Below are positions 11,490 through 22,872 of a DNA stretch of 64,000 nt, piece after piece (the first letter of the stretch is position 1; every line of letters starts with the position of its first letter). Both the position numbers and the translations under genes were made by a program. The DNA is from Pisolithus tinctorius. Lineage: Eukaryota; Basidiomycota; Agaricomycetes; Boletales; Pisolithaceae. The stretch covers positions 3,162,001 through 3,226,000 of the forward strand of contig JANFAH010000005.1 in NCBI GenBank assembly GCA_024663395.1. The letters are read 5' to 3'. Below the pieces are notes generated by a model, which did not search any database, had not been told where the DNA came from, and saw nothing but the letters and a program-made list of their open reading frames with translations.

Positions 11490-11780
11490 AAGGTGGGGTT
11501 GGCTGACCTGTTTGGAGGGTGGACCCACTGCCTGAAAGTGGGGTTGGCCAACCTGTTTGGAGGGTGGACCCACTGCCTGAAAGTGGGGTTGGCCAACCTG
11601 TTTGGAGGGTGGACCCACTGCCTGAAAGTGGGGTTGGCTGACCTGGCTGGAGGGCAGACCCACTGCCTGAAAGTGGGGTTGGCCGACCTGGCTGGAGGGC
11701 AGACCCACCTCCTGAAAGTGGGGTTGGCTGACATGACTGGAGGATGCACCCACCTCCTGGAAGTGGGGTTGGCTGACATG
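11490..11780 (+). repeat. 45-bp minisatellite, FB3 left arm, about 6.5 copies
   Basis: The unit starts TGGGGTTGGCTGACCTG and includes GGACCCACTGCCTGAAAG; copies vary by a few bases. The period is a multiple of three and lacks stops, so several frames on both strands are open here. Those frames are artefacts of the repeat. Confidence 0.9.
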
Positions 11781-11787
11781 ATTTTTT

Positions 11788-12190
11788 CATGACATCATTG
11801 TGGCTGTGTACCCCATGCCATCACTTTCCCACCATCAAAGCGGAGTTTGAATTTCTCATTGATGTGGCTGTGTTTATTATGTACACAGCTGTATTCAGCT
11901 CAACAAATGGCCCCTGATGGTATTAATATCAGTATGCTTATGTAATTAGTTGGGGCAGAGTTTCAATCTAATTTTGTCATGACATCATTGTGGCTGTGTA
12001 CCCCTTACCATTACTATCCCACCCTCAAAGTGGAGTTTGAATTTCTCATTGATGTGGCTGTGTTGACATATGCACAGCTGTATTCAGCTTCACAAATGGC
12101 CCCTGATGGTATTAATATCAGTATGCTTATGTAATTAGTTGTGGCAGGGTTTCATTACAAATTTGCCATGACATCATTGTAGCTGTGTTT
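11788..12190 (+). repeat. 190-bp direct repeat, just over two copies
   Basis: CATGACATCATTGTGGCTG occurs at 11788 and 11978, and a diverged start recurs at 12167. The copies run in parallel through AATGGCCCCTGATGG and TATGCTTATGTAATTAG. Nothing coding is seen. Confidence 0.85.
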
Positions 12191-12264
12191 TCATTACCAA
12201 TTAACTACTGGTCCACTTTTGTGATTACATAAAAGTAATGTTGTGCTGTGCAGTGTGCCATTGG

Positions 12265-12290
12265 CATGTCATGTGATGTCATGTGACATG
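12265..12290. repeat. MULE-type terminal motif relic
   Basis: CATGTCATGTGATGTCATG followed by TGACATG matches the palindromic block in the ends of the MULE at 18682-21978 and the motif at 32568-32625, in CpG-decayed form. Confidence 0.5.
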
Positions 12291-12539
12291 CTTCACTGCA
12301 CATGCTGTGACCAGTGGCTGATGACCAAACAGCAGCAAACAGAAAATTTTATAAAAGACACACTTTGACACACTGCTCTTCATCTTTCTCTTCCATGTTC
12401 CTCTTACCACTCCCTTGATGCTGGACTTCACCTATGTAGACTGCAGCTGCATGGGTTTAAGGTATGTCTTGTAGTATCCTGCTGTTGTCCTGCAGCCCAC
12501 TGTGTGCCTGGCCAGCACACTATGGGTGTGTAGGTTACT

Positions 12540-12755
12540 GATACTATCTTCCTGTGGGTTCTGGGGGTTTAGTCTGTGCCTGCTTTTGCAGGCCAGCTGG
12601 GGTTCTGGGGGTTACATAGTCTGTGCCTGCTAGTGCAGGCCAGCTTATGACTTTTTCATTGTGGGACCTGGGGGCTTAGTCTGTGCCTGCTAATGCAGGC
12701 CAGCTTTGTGGGTTCTGGGGGATTTATAGTCTGTGCCTGCCAGTGCAGGCCAGCT
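12540..12755 (+). repeat. Tandem hairpin repeats
   Basis: Four or five imperfect units share GGTTCTGGGGG and AGTCTGTGCCTGC-n4-GCAGGCCAGC. Each unit includes the short inverted repeat GCCTGC-n4-GCAGGC, so each can form a hairpin. Confidence 0.75.
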
Positions 12756-12904
12756 TCTGACTGACATCTGTATTATCTTTGTACTAGTCTTTTTAGATAC
12801 CTTTTTTTCTCTAGAGATCTCAGTGTCTTTCTGGGGAGGGGCCCCTCCAGGATGCCTGAGGTCTCAGTTCCACTTGGAACATTTGCTCTGTAACTTAGTC
12901 CTGT

Positions 12905-13085
12905 ATTTTTCTTGGCTGTGTATTTGGTTGGTCAATCCTGTATTTTCTTGGCTGTGTATTTGCTCAATCCTGTATTTTCTTGGCTGTGTATTTGGTTGGT
13001 CAATCCTGTATCTTCTTGGCTGTGTATTTGGTTGGTCAATCCTGCATCTTCTTGGCTGTGTATTTGGTTGGTCAATCCTTGTAGT
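12905..13085 (+). repeat. 36-bp minisatellite, about 5 copies
   Basis: The unit contains CTTGGCTGTGTATTTGGTTG followed by GTCAATCCTGTAT. One copy is shortened. Confidence 0.85.
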
Positions 13086-13140
13086 TGCTAGGCTGTGTAA
13101 CATGAATTGCCCCCATGCTGCTTGATTTTTTGAAGCTGTG

Positions 13141-13160
13141 TAACCCTAACCCTAACCCTA
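13141..13160 (-). repeat. Short interstitial telomere-type tract
   Basis: TAACCC repeated just over three times, that is TTAGGG on the minus strand, the telomere unit of most basidiomycetes. Twenty bases is too short to be a telomere. Confidence 0.7.
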
Positions 13161-14154
13161 GCAAAGGAGATGCACTGGGCAAAGTAGAAATCCCACCACC
13201 CTGGTGATTGAGTCAAAGGGTAAACCTGAGGGTCAGATAAGTGTGAAATCTAAGGGATCCATACCACATGGGGTGGTGTGAGGTTGTGTGTAAGTAGTAG
13301 GCAAATGGGTATGGCATAGGCCAAAGACTTGAGACCCAAGACCAAGGTAATTAATCCATTGGTCTAAGCTCATGTCCAATCTATTGGGTCTAACCTTTAC
13401 CATACTGGACCATACCTGTCAGTCTTTGGATTACTGGCACTTGGGATCTTTGTGTTGACTGTGCATACCTACATTGTAGCCTGCATTGCTTATTGGTAGT
13501 ACATACATATGTTGGTAACTCATGTGGTAGATACCTCAGTTTGAATATCAACTGTAATACCTCTACTAGGTCTTCTTTATCAGCCTTCTGTCAGGACTTG
13601 TACAAGGACACTGCTACATAACATGTCAACTACAGAGCAGGTCCACTTTGTGTTCAGTATCATTTGATCAACTTCATAACATCTCAGCTGTAATGTCCCA
13701 CCCTTGGTACTGCATTGGTACTTGTCAGTGAGCATCAGCAGATCCCTAGAGCTTTATACCCCCCTTGGGTGAGAGGATCAGTTTTAACCTGATAAGAGAC
13801 TTTAAAAGAAAACAAGCAGATAGACAACTAAGTGCAGAATGTTAGATTAGGATCAAACATGAAGAATGGAGACATGGAAAGAGACTGTCAAGATTGGTTG
13901 CTCCTAGGGACAAAGGGGGGGTTCCACAACACTTAGTGATGAATGCTGATGTGGTACTGGCTACTGGGGGTCACAACCAAAAGGTGCCTAGTGGTGAAGG
14001 GAGACCTGCTGAAAGGCCAAAAAGCAAGTAATGTGGAGGGGGCTTAATCTGTACATTTCCATGCTATCTTGCAATGCCCTCATACAAGTTTTGACAGAAA
14101 GCTGAAGGTACCAAAATTGAACCTCTTATTGGTGAGGGTATGTGCATCTCCCAG

Positions 14155-14367
14155 TGAGGTCAGCCAACTCCACTTGCAGGAGGTGGGTGCATCCTCCAAA
14201 CAGGTTGGCCAACCCCACTTCCAGGCAGTGGGTCTGCCCTCCAGCCAGGTCAGCTGACCCCACTTTCAGGCAGTGGGTCCACCCTCCAAACAGGTTGGCT
14301 GACCCCACTTCCAGGGACTGGGTGCATCCTCCAAACAGGTTGGCTGATCCCACTTCCAGGCACTGGG
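14155..14367 (-). repeat. 45-bp minisatellite, FB3 right arm, inner part
   Basis: Same unit as at 11490-11780 but inverted, about 4.7 copies, interrupted by a solo LTR after 14367 and resuming at 14763. Confidence 0.88.
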
Positions 14368-14762
14368 TGTTACGATATGTACTCTTTTCTTTTCGTTTCT
14401 TTCCTTTTCATCTTGTCTGATCTTTTCGTCTTATCTTATCTCTCGGACTCGGCCCGGACCCCGGTCTGGACCTCGCCTCGCCTTTACCTTGCTTCCTCCT
14501 TCTAGTACGTCCCGCTCCACTGTGATATCATTATGACATCACTATGATGTCATGGACCTCATGTACGCCTCACCGTTACCTCATGTACTGTAGTATAAGT
14601 ATCGCTGCTCAATCACCCAACTAGCTCTAAGCTAGTTCATTTGGGTCTTCGAGATCTAAAGTCGCCTGCTTCTAAAGCCGTCTCCTTTTCTTTCTCTCAC
14701 TCTTTCTCTGTTAGTTCTTGGTGCGAGCCTACAACAAATCCTGTTGTTTAGGTCTCGTCACA
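14368..14762 (+). mobile_element. Solo LTR (395 bp) with 5-bp target duplication CTGGG
   Basis: The insert starts TGTTACGATATG and ends GGTCTCGTCACA, with CTGGG on both sides (14363-14367, 14763-14767). It interrupts the 45-bp minisatellite, which continues in phase afterwards. It retains many CpG dinucleotides, unlike everything around it, so it is a recent arrival. A TATA-like AGTATAAGTATC lies near 14591. Strand is arbitrary. Confidence 0.9.
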
Positions 14763-15110
14763 CTGGGTGCACCCTCCAAAGGTTGGCCAACCCCACTTCC
14801 AGGCAGTGAGTGCATCCTCCAAACAGGTTGGCTGACCCCACTTCCAGGCACTGGGTGCACCCTCCAAACAGGTTGGCCAACCCCACTTCCAGGCACTGGG
14901 TGCACCCTCCAAACAGGTTGGCCAACCCCACTTCCAGGCACTGGGTGCACCCTCCAAACAGGTTGGCTGACCCCACTTCCAGGCACTGGGTGCATCCTCC
15001 AAACAGGTTGGCTGAACCCACTTCCAGGCAGTGGGTGCATCCTCCAAACAGGTCAGCTGAACCCACTTCCAGGCAGTGGGTCCACCCTCCAAACAGGTCA
15101 GCTGACCCCA
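14763..15110 (-). repeat. 45-bp minisatellite, FB3 right arm, outer part
   Basis: About eight inverted copies of the 45-bp unit (CACTTCCAGGCACTGGGTGC and related). Continuous with 14155-14367 before the LTR inserted. Open frames in several phases are a by-product of the period. Confidence 0.9.
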
Positions 15111-15191
15111 CTTCCACACACCAGCCTACCCACCTTTGGGCACCATTGGCCGACATTGGTTAGTCCCACTTCTAGGACAAAATGTACATGT

Positions 15192-17172
15192 CAGATGACC
15201 CACTTTCAGGCCTACAGGCAACTGATGGGTCTGGCAGGGTTGTCAAGTCCATAGGAAGGAATATACTCAGACTTCAAGTTGGTTGAAACTGCAATAATTA
15301 ACTACCTATAGGAAGGAATATACTATAGGTAGGTAAGTAAGTGTTCCAATATAATGAATGGAAGGAGTCTCACCTCAGACTTCAAGTTGGTTGAAGCTGA
15401 GGTGCAGTAAGAAAAAATAGACTGCTAAGGGTCCGCTTTTGGATTACATAATGCTGTGCTTGGTGAACCACAACTAAGGTAAAAGTGATAAACTCCAACA
15501 AATCTGGTGCCAGTCAAGAGAAAATCCATCACACTAGCCTCACCAGAACACACTAAACATAGCAAGATGTCCAAGCCCTCTGGGCAACTATTGGGTGAGC
15601 TTCACAGATCAGACCTCATCCATCACTAACTCTCTCATCTCACTAGATGATAGCAAACTTCATCCTCAGAAACAGCAGTGGGAGCAAGCCAACATTGCTG
15701 AAAAGCAAAAGACAGTAACAGCCAAGCCTGGCCCCAAGGCCAATGAGTATAGCAAGCTTGATGACAGTGTAGGAAGTATTACCTGATGTTCAGTCATACT
15801 CACCAAAGCAGAATGCTCAAGCAACAAAGGCACCCTCAAATTTGAAGGTATTCCATGTGGGCTAATGGCAAACCTGTATTGACACCAGCATTACAGACTG
15901 CTGTAGGATGCTCTATCAAGATCACAAATGCAAGATTGCCTCCAAACAAGGATGAGGACAAGGATGACACCAATTATTGTGAGCTTGCTGCTGCTGCTGC
16001 CAATGACAACAGTCCCATCACAAGTCACCAGCTGCCAAAGACATGTCCTGGAATGGACTGCAAAGAAGCAATCCCTGACAATATCTCTAACCAGCTCAAA
16101 ACTGCCTTGCCCACCTATGTCAGCCTCATCAAGGGAAGGAAGACCAATATTCATTTGGAGATGGATATCTGTATCTTAATCAAATGAGAGCAACATCAAC
16201 TTGAAGCCCTCAAGGTCACAGAGGCAAAAGGTTGGCCAGCCACAAAAATCAAGTTCAAAGATATCCCCTCTTGCATTCTGGAAATGTATGACAAACTCAA
16301 GAAACTCTTGTTTGATGCAGAAGCACATGAGAACCTCTGGCTCTGGACCTGTTTTGAAGCCAACCTCAAAGTGAATCATTATACAATAGTACAATTTGCT
16401 TGAATGCACATCCCTCCAATGTCTTCAGTGATATGGGAAAACTCATGCTGCAGATAGTAAGTAGTCTGCATTGTGTTCCTTGAGAACATTTAAAACTGAT
16501 GACATCATAGCTATGATTCAAAAGGCACTGCAATCATTATGCACACACTACTCCAGCTATTTCCACCAATGACATCCACTGACACTTTTCAGTCTCTCTC
16601 ACTTTTGCAGTACCTAACCTACTTCATAATTCCCCATGTCATCTGTCAGTTGATTGCTCAAGACTTTGGCCTTTTGTTGACCATGCCTGCACACAATATC
16701 ATGGTAGAAAGTAATGATGTTGGCAAACTGATTAATCCTGAGCACAATGATGATGAGCTCAATTGAGCTCAATCAGATCAAACATGCAATGACATTCACT
16801 CTTAAATGGAGAAACCTTGAGGGCCAAACAATCCATGATGCTGCTAAGGCACTGGTTGCACTTCAATATGCAAAGACAATTGATGTTCCAGGCATGAGTG
16901 GCATGCATCTTTTACTTTGATCTCATAGAGCTGAAAGCAATAGAATCAGTCAAACACTCACCCAAAACCATGTCTTGTGCTTCATCCACCAAAGGAGGGA
17001 GCTCCTTGCACATCTAGTGCTTCAGGTCAGCAAGAAACCATTCAGGTCTGTTGAAACATAGTGATCTGACCACAGAATTACTACACACCACATTTCAACC
17101 ATCCAGGTTGCCACAAGCATTAGTGGTGCTTGCATAAACACAACTACAAGTCATTCTCAAGTACTGGGGAAA
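15192..17172 (+). pseudogene. Degenerate repeat-associated coding relic
   Basis: The plus strand keeps broken frames between 15.50 and 16.45 kb. One has C-P-G-M-D-C-K-E-A-I-P followed by a helix-rich stretch with L-E-A-L-K-V-T-E-A-K-G-W-P, a pattern that recalls unannotated transposon-linked proteins of Agaricomycetes. Stops interrupt it at 16187 and about 16400. A repeated GGAAGGAATATACT motif lies near 15255 and 15310. No firm family assignment. Confidence 0.4.
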
Positions 17173-18055
17173 TGTCATATCCATGACTCTCAGGCTCAAT
17201 CCCAGTTCAGTCCAGACCCCTAGCCCCTATCTCTGGTCAAGTCTAGTCCTAGTCTGGCCTAGAAAACCTAACTCCAGCCCTAAGAAACCTAACTCTAGCC
17301 TAAATAACTCAAGTCTGGTCTTTTACCCCTATCTCCAGTCCACTCCAGCCTCCTGGCCTTGTGCTGCTCCACCCTGGTCCTCCTAGGTCCATGTCTGGGT
17401 CACCCGGACATAACTCTGGTCTGTTTTCCTTTGTTTGTACTTTATTTAGTCTGGTCCTTTTGTCTGACTCTGCTTACTGTACAAATCCTGTGTCTGACTC
17501 CAGTTATGCTGGTCACCTGGACTTTGGCTATTAGCCTTGGCACAGCCACTGTGGCTATCCTCACCTTGCTAATCATCTCACTAATAGCTTATTAAACAAG
17601 TCCAGCTTTATGTTCATTACCCCAGACTGGCCTCATGTATTTAGCCCCTGTACACACTTTGTAGCACCTCAGTCAGAATATCAACTAAGTATTACCCTCA
17701 AGTCTGTAATACCCCTTGAGTCTACTCTATAGCTAAGGCTGAGCCTTAAGCTATCCCCAGCCCCTGTCCCAGACCTCTCCCCAGCTTGCATAAGGGTACA
17801 GCACATAAGCTGAGACCAAGGGAGGTAGATCCAACCCCAGACTAGCTTCCCCCTGTGTGCACTCCAAGACTGGTCAGTTTCCCATGCTCCCAGCCTTAAG
17901 TCTGTTCCTCTGGACTTAACCCCTGACCTCCAGCCTCAACTCCAGTCCAACCAGACTTGGCCCCTGTCTCCTGGCCTTGACTCTGGCCACCTGGACTTAG
18001 CCCCTGTCACCTGGCCTTGAAGCCTGGTCACCCAAGGGTAAATGTGTACTTAACA
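17173..18055 (-). mobile_element. Solo LTR of the LARD family, target duplication GGAAA
   Basis: The sequence is a CpG-decayed inverted copy of the 943-bp LTRs at 44172-45114 and 52990-53932, from TGTCATATCCATGAC to GTGTACTTAACA. GGAAA flanks both sides (17168-17172, 18056-18060). It is 883 bp because of small deletions. Confidence 0.88.
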
Positions 18056-18088
18056 GGAAAAAGCCTGATGGCCAGTGAAGTAAGAAGG

Positions 18089-18621
18089 TGTCAAGTATGG
18101 GGTGTCTGGGTTGAGTCCAGACTGGAGACCAAAGTGGGCACGAGGCCGAAGGGTCAGGATCAAGAGGGGAGACAAGAGTACAGAAGATTGGACTGGTTGG
18201 ACTTAGCGACTGAGGGTACAGCGCTATTCCCTTGCGTGGGTCCCAGTCCGAGTCCGAGGCCGAGACAGAGTTATCAGAGGTAACTTAGTTGATTTCAGAC
18301 TGAGAGGTACAGGCCAAGTATCTATGAGTTTATATACTAGAGTATCTATAGTATGGAGACCAGTAATGCTGGTCTCACAAGATTGCTAAGGTGCTTGGTA
18401 AGACAGGTATTAGTAATATATGACAAAGACAACAGAGACTGGGACAGGTGGACCAGGGACAGGGCCAGGGACAGGACTTAACCGAAATGACAGACACTGC
18501 AAAGCAGTGTTCACCGCACTAAGCTATCTTGGGACAAGGGGACAAGGGGACAGACGAGGCCAAGGCTGGACTCAATGAGTGCGAGGCCGAGTCTGGCCAG
18601 GGTCGAGACATGGCTATGACA
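18089..18621 (-). mobile_element. Solo LTR of the gypsy-1 family, target duplication GAAGG
   Basis: Diverged copy of 8038-8562, from TGTCAAGTATGGGG to GGCTATGACA, with GAAGG on both sides (18084-18088, 18622-18626). It lies 33 bp from the previous solo LTR. It keeps more CpG than its surroundings. Confidence 0.9.
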
Positions 18622-18681
18622 GAAGGCCCCTGAGATGGTTGAACAGGATCCTCAGGCTGGGGACACCACAGAAGTTCCCTT

Positions 18682-21600
18682 GCTCAACCACCCCCTGACA
18701 TGTCATGTGATATCACATGACATCCCAATGGCATCTTTGAGGGTCTGACACATCACCCTATGTGTGTTTAATGAAACTTACATAATGACACCCTCATAAT
18801 GTTATCTTAGAAGACACAAGGGCCATCACAATGAGGCAATTAACCCATGGAGGTAGTACATACAAAAGAAGTACTGATGAGATTATTATGCATCATGTTC
18901 TGGAACTGGTGGGCAACTGTGGTAGAACAACACATTTGCAGTTGTTTGTTCCCATGTGGTAGGACTCCTTGCATGTGAAGAGTTCTCCCTTCACTCACAA
19001 TCCAAGCAATTCTTCATCAGCCATATGAACAATGCCCCTTCATGCTCAATGGTATTCAACATCCTGTGGTCACCAAACTGGATCTGGTACTCAAGACCAT
19101 CTGTAAAGTCTTGTAAGGTGGTGATAAGGTGGACAAAGCACTCTTCAAAGGTTTGTCAGTCTATCTTCTCTGCAGCTGCAGTATCAACAATGTGTCCACC
19201 AGGTTCTTCATCCTCTTCACTCTCACTTCTCTCTCCCCCCCCCAATGGACCCACTCTCTGTTACTCCATCTTCCAGGCTCAAATTCTCCAATAATAGTGA
19301 GCCAACCAGTGGAACAAGTGCTGCATGGGACCAGAAAGGTGTAGTCCAGTTTTGTTGAACCTCCAGGAAGAAAATGGGCTAACTGGGTGCATGGCTTGGA
19401 CCAGGTGTTTACAGAAGAGGAACTGGCTCTTGACAAATTGTGGACATGTGCACACCCACTTCTGGGTGTCTGGTCAGTATTTCAGGTTTAGGGGTAGTGT
19501 AATGGATGTTGTAGATGCCCATTGCCATTCATTTTTGAACTGCTTTCACCATGATGACAACTCATGGAACTGACCAGTGTCACTGAGTATGTGGTCCAGC
19601 TTATTGTGGTATGTCAGTGCAAGCTTCATAACTAATATCCATACCAACAGGTCAACCCATGGCTTCAAAAAATGGTACAGGTAGTCAACCTTTACATGCC
19701 ACCAGCTGCATGACTTGGTGAGCATTCTATTATACCAGTGGGTTGTAGTACACACTGGCTTTCCATTACCATTGTAGTTTTCAGTCTTGGAATTTTGCTT
19801 GGTGTCATTGATCATGCCCAGAGCTCCCACTGCCCCTGGCAGTACCAGTTCTCCCACAGGTATGCCCACAGTTCAGGTTGGTTGTTCTCTTCACAGAACT
19901 GATGCATTTGTTTGACAGCCCATTGATGAATACCTGCTGGACTTGGATAGCAGTAGCCTGGTATGAGTGGATGAGCACAGAAGTGCTGCTCAATCATCTG
20001 AATGATGCTATCATGGAGGTGAGTTGGACAGAAGACTTGTGATTGGGCAGTTGCTGATTCCTCATCAGGTCATTGGGTGATTGGAAGCTTGATCTTGATC
20101 ATAAGCAGCTTGTCTGTGCCATTGTCACTGCTGACAGGGATGGGCTTTGAAGGGGGCCTGCAGCAGCTTGTGATAAACTTGGTATCTGAATGGACAGTGA
20201 GGGAACTTCTTCATCATTGTATGGGACTGCTTCAAGAAGGGTGCCACCTTTGAACTCTGTTGAATCTGATGTACCCAGAGGACAGAACTTGGCATTGACA
20301 AAGGTAAACTCCTGGCTTGTATACCATGGTTTGTATGGTGTAGTTGTTAGCTTTGGCTTGGCCAACTGTTCTCAAACAGCTTTTTGCAAGTGCCACCAGC
20401 AGATCTGAATCTTCATGTCTGGCCAAACTGACTGTGACATGCTGATCTCTGCCATGTCCTTGTTGACATGAATAAACTGTGGAGTGAGGTGATATTTGTT
20501 TTGGAGGCAGGTTGCCCAATTCTGTAATGCTCTTGTCCATTTCCTGATTTCAATTGATGTCACAGTTGAAAGCAAACAGTATGACAATGGAAACCCAGCA
20601 TTATTGTATTCACCCAGTATACTGTATAGCTCAAGGTTTTTGGCATTCATATTATCTATTGATTGCTGTGAGCCCCCACAATGCATTCCAGGTTTTGTTG
20701 ACTTACATGTTGCATTGAGAGCAATCTCAACAACCTTCCCTGACAACTGGTGAGCTATGGCTGTCATTCCCCAGCAAAGTTGCTCAACACCATCAACAGT
20801 GATAACATCCAAAACCTCAACACCATGGCACTCTTCCAGCAGCATTCATGCAGAGGTAAGCTGGTTGGCATCCCTCTTCCATAGGATCTCACTCATCTTT
20901 GTCCATGTGAAATGGACTTGTGACACAGTGAGGTGTGGGTACAGAGCACAAATCTTCAGTACCAATGCACTTGGTGTGCACCACTCCAGGTCATCACAGA
21001 TGACTCGAATGGCATCTGATGGCATTGTGACATCATAATAAGGAATGTGGGCTTCGAGATGGTGAAGTTTAATTGCCACAGTGTGTTGATTAATTCTATT
21101 CCCTTGCTGATGGCAGCATGACACAGTCAGGCTGCTCATGCATGGAAACCTTTTCATTCCAACTGTGTCACAGTGTTTGACACCTTCTCTTTGACTGGGC
21201 CATGATTTTTGTTTCTTGTCTTTGTCCTGACAGCAGCAGTACAGAGTCTTGTGGCCTGTTTGCAGTGGGTAGTGGTGCAGGACTCTGTAGACATGGATGT
21301 AAGCCATTGCCATATCACATTTTGATGTAAACTAACCAAAAATGATATCTGGTTGTCCACCAAACCTCCAGTGCAGCTGACTGGACATGGTTCTTTTCAT
21401 TCATCATTGGATCAACAGGTATGACATAGGTTCCATGAAACTTGATATTGCCAGACATCTGAGCCATTTCTTGGAGTGACACAAACAGGCTCTGCACAGT
21501 TTCATACTACAATTCCTATCAGTGCCACCTCTGTGGAACTTACTAGGGCACACTTACCTGCTTCCCCCCAGCTTCACATTCATCCACTAACTCCAGGGAA

Positions 21601-21978
21601 CTCAGACTGTGATGTCCATTCATGGGTGTGGATCCTGATGAGAACCCAGGAGCAGGGGGACCAGCATGGTGAGGTTCTTCTTCCCACTTACACTTCCTAG
21701 CCTTGCTAAGCCTGTCTGCTTCTCAACACCTTGGGCAGGTCTTGTTTGAGTCATCTGGTGGGACTTCTCTTGTGCATTTTGACTTCAAGCATATGCAGTG
21801 GTTTGATGGGGTGGCTGCATTCATATTCACTAACATGGCATATGTAGTGTATCACCATGCAGTACTGTAGTTTTTTTTACTACCTCATCCATGCTCAAAT
21901 GATCATGTGATATCCCTAATTTAGAATACTGCCAGCATGTCACATGATGTCACATGACATGTTGGAGGGTGGTTGAGC
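18682..21978 (-). mobile_element. Mutator-like element (MULE) with palindromic ends
   Basis: The ends are inverted copies: GCTCAACCACCCCCTGACAT at 18682 and its counterpart ending GGTTGAGC at 21978. Just inside each lies a self-complementary block of the TCAYGTGATRTSACATGA type. A degenerate MULE transposase fills the interior on the minus strand. The exact outer limits and a 9-bp target duplication could not be established. Confidence 0.7.
19160..21497 (-). pseudogene. MULE transposase relic with SWIM zinc finger
   Basis: Reading the minus strand from 21497 leftwards, an N-terminal Cys/His-rich DNA-binding region (about 21310-21070) is followed by a conserved linker (W-T-K-M-S-E-I-L-W-K-R). 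The catalytic region starts V-D-G-V-E-Q-L-C-W-G-M, then E-L-Y-S-I-L-G-E-Y and I-C-W-W-H-L. Next come F-C-A-H-P-L-I-P-G-Y and A-Y-L-W-E-N-W-Y, and at about 19480-19400 a SWIM finger W-V-C-T-C-P with F-L-F-C-K-H. Frames change several times, so it is dead. Family assignment is from remembered fungal MULE proteins. Confidence 0.8.
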
Positions 21979-22872
21979 TGGGACAGTTGACACCACAGTG
22001 GCAGTGAACTCACTCTCTTATCTCTTGGTTGGCTTGCTAACAAGGTTGATCCTGACATAATCCAGACACAGGCTCAACATACACCTTGAAGTGCACAATC
22101 AAAATGTTAGGTCCACATCCAAATCCTCCTCCCTCACACATTTTCAATCACTGCTGCTTAACCACTCTCATTTGGCTGTTGTTGCACTGCTGGCTGCTCC
22201 TCCTCAAATTTTGATTGCTTTTGCTGGACTGTTTTCATTTCTATCACTACTGTGTCGCTCAGTCTTGTTAGCTCCTGCTGGACTTGTGATGGATTACTGA
22301 CACTTTTGTGGAATACCCTGTTATATGACTGTGCTGTAGGTGTCTCTGTAACCTCAGGTAGTGTTTGAAATTGCAATTTTGTGATTTGCCTGGTTATTTC
22401 CATGACAAGTGGGACGTATGTAGGCAAGCATGAAAACCTGTGCTATTGAAGCAGAAAATGAGTGCTCGCATCAACTTATTACAGTGTTGCAATGTGGAAA
22501 AACAACTACAAGGCAGTGTTATTCAGTACTTATGACATTTTTTTTCAGTGACAAAGACACTATTTTTTAATAGACTGGATGGGCACTTTAGTGTCACATT
22601 ATGACACTGAAATTCAATGACAGACACTGATCTTCAGCTGTTCCAACACGTAATAGAAGTGATTTGGACATTTATTTTTAGTGATTTTACTTTCTACAGT
22701 GTCTTCCAGGCTGGCACTTCGGGTACTCCCCAAAGTAATTTAATCAACATATGCACAATCTGCTCATTGACCTGTGTGGTTCAAGGGCATGCAGAGTTCT
22801 TTCCACAACATTCACAATGTCCCATGCTTAAGTAGTGGATCAATCTGAACTACATATTCGAGTTGTAGAATG
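21979..22872. other. Intergenic, no gene recognised
   Basis: AT-rich and CpG-poor sequence between the MULE and the O-methyltransferase cluster. The last 150 bp (about 22720-22872) resemble the 3' flank of the third methyltransferase copy (25240-25392), so the duplicated unit extends past the stop codon. Confidence 0.5.

Larger units (their letters stand above)
11413..15191. mobile_element. Fold-back element FB3 with minisatellite arms
   Basis: The outer ends are inverted copies (ACATGTACATTTTGTCCT at 11413, its complement ending at about 15191) and stay similar for about 75 bp. They then run into a 45-bp minisatellite, also in opposite orientation in the two arms. The middle (11.79-14.15 kb) has no recognisable gene but several tandem repeats and a CCCTAA tract. 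A solo LTR splits the right arm. No transposase or clear target duplication was found. The architecture resembles Drosophila FB elements. Confidence 0.75.

Noticed and set aside
13141..13160. Chromosome end
   Set aside because: Only about three telomere units with ordinary sequence on both sides; an internal tract.
11451..15156. CRISPR-like array
   Set aside because: Direct repeats are contiguous without unique spacers, the genome is eukaryotic, and the arrays are minisatellites in fold-back arms.
11404..15254. Long open frames (100-180 codons) in several phases over the 45-bp repeats
   Set aside because: A stop-free tandem unit whose length is a multiple of three opens many frames on both strands; codon content follows the repeat, so they are not genes.
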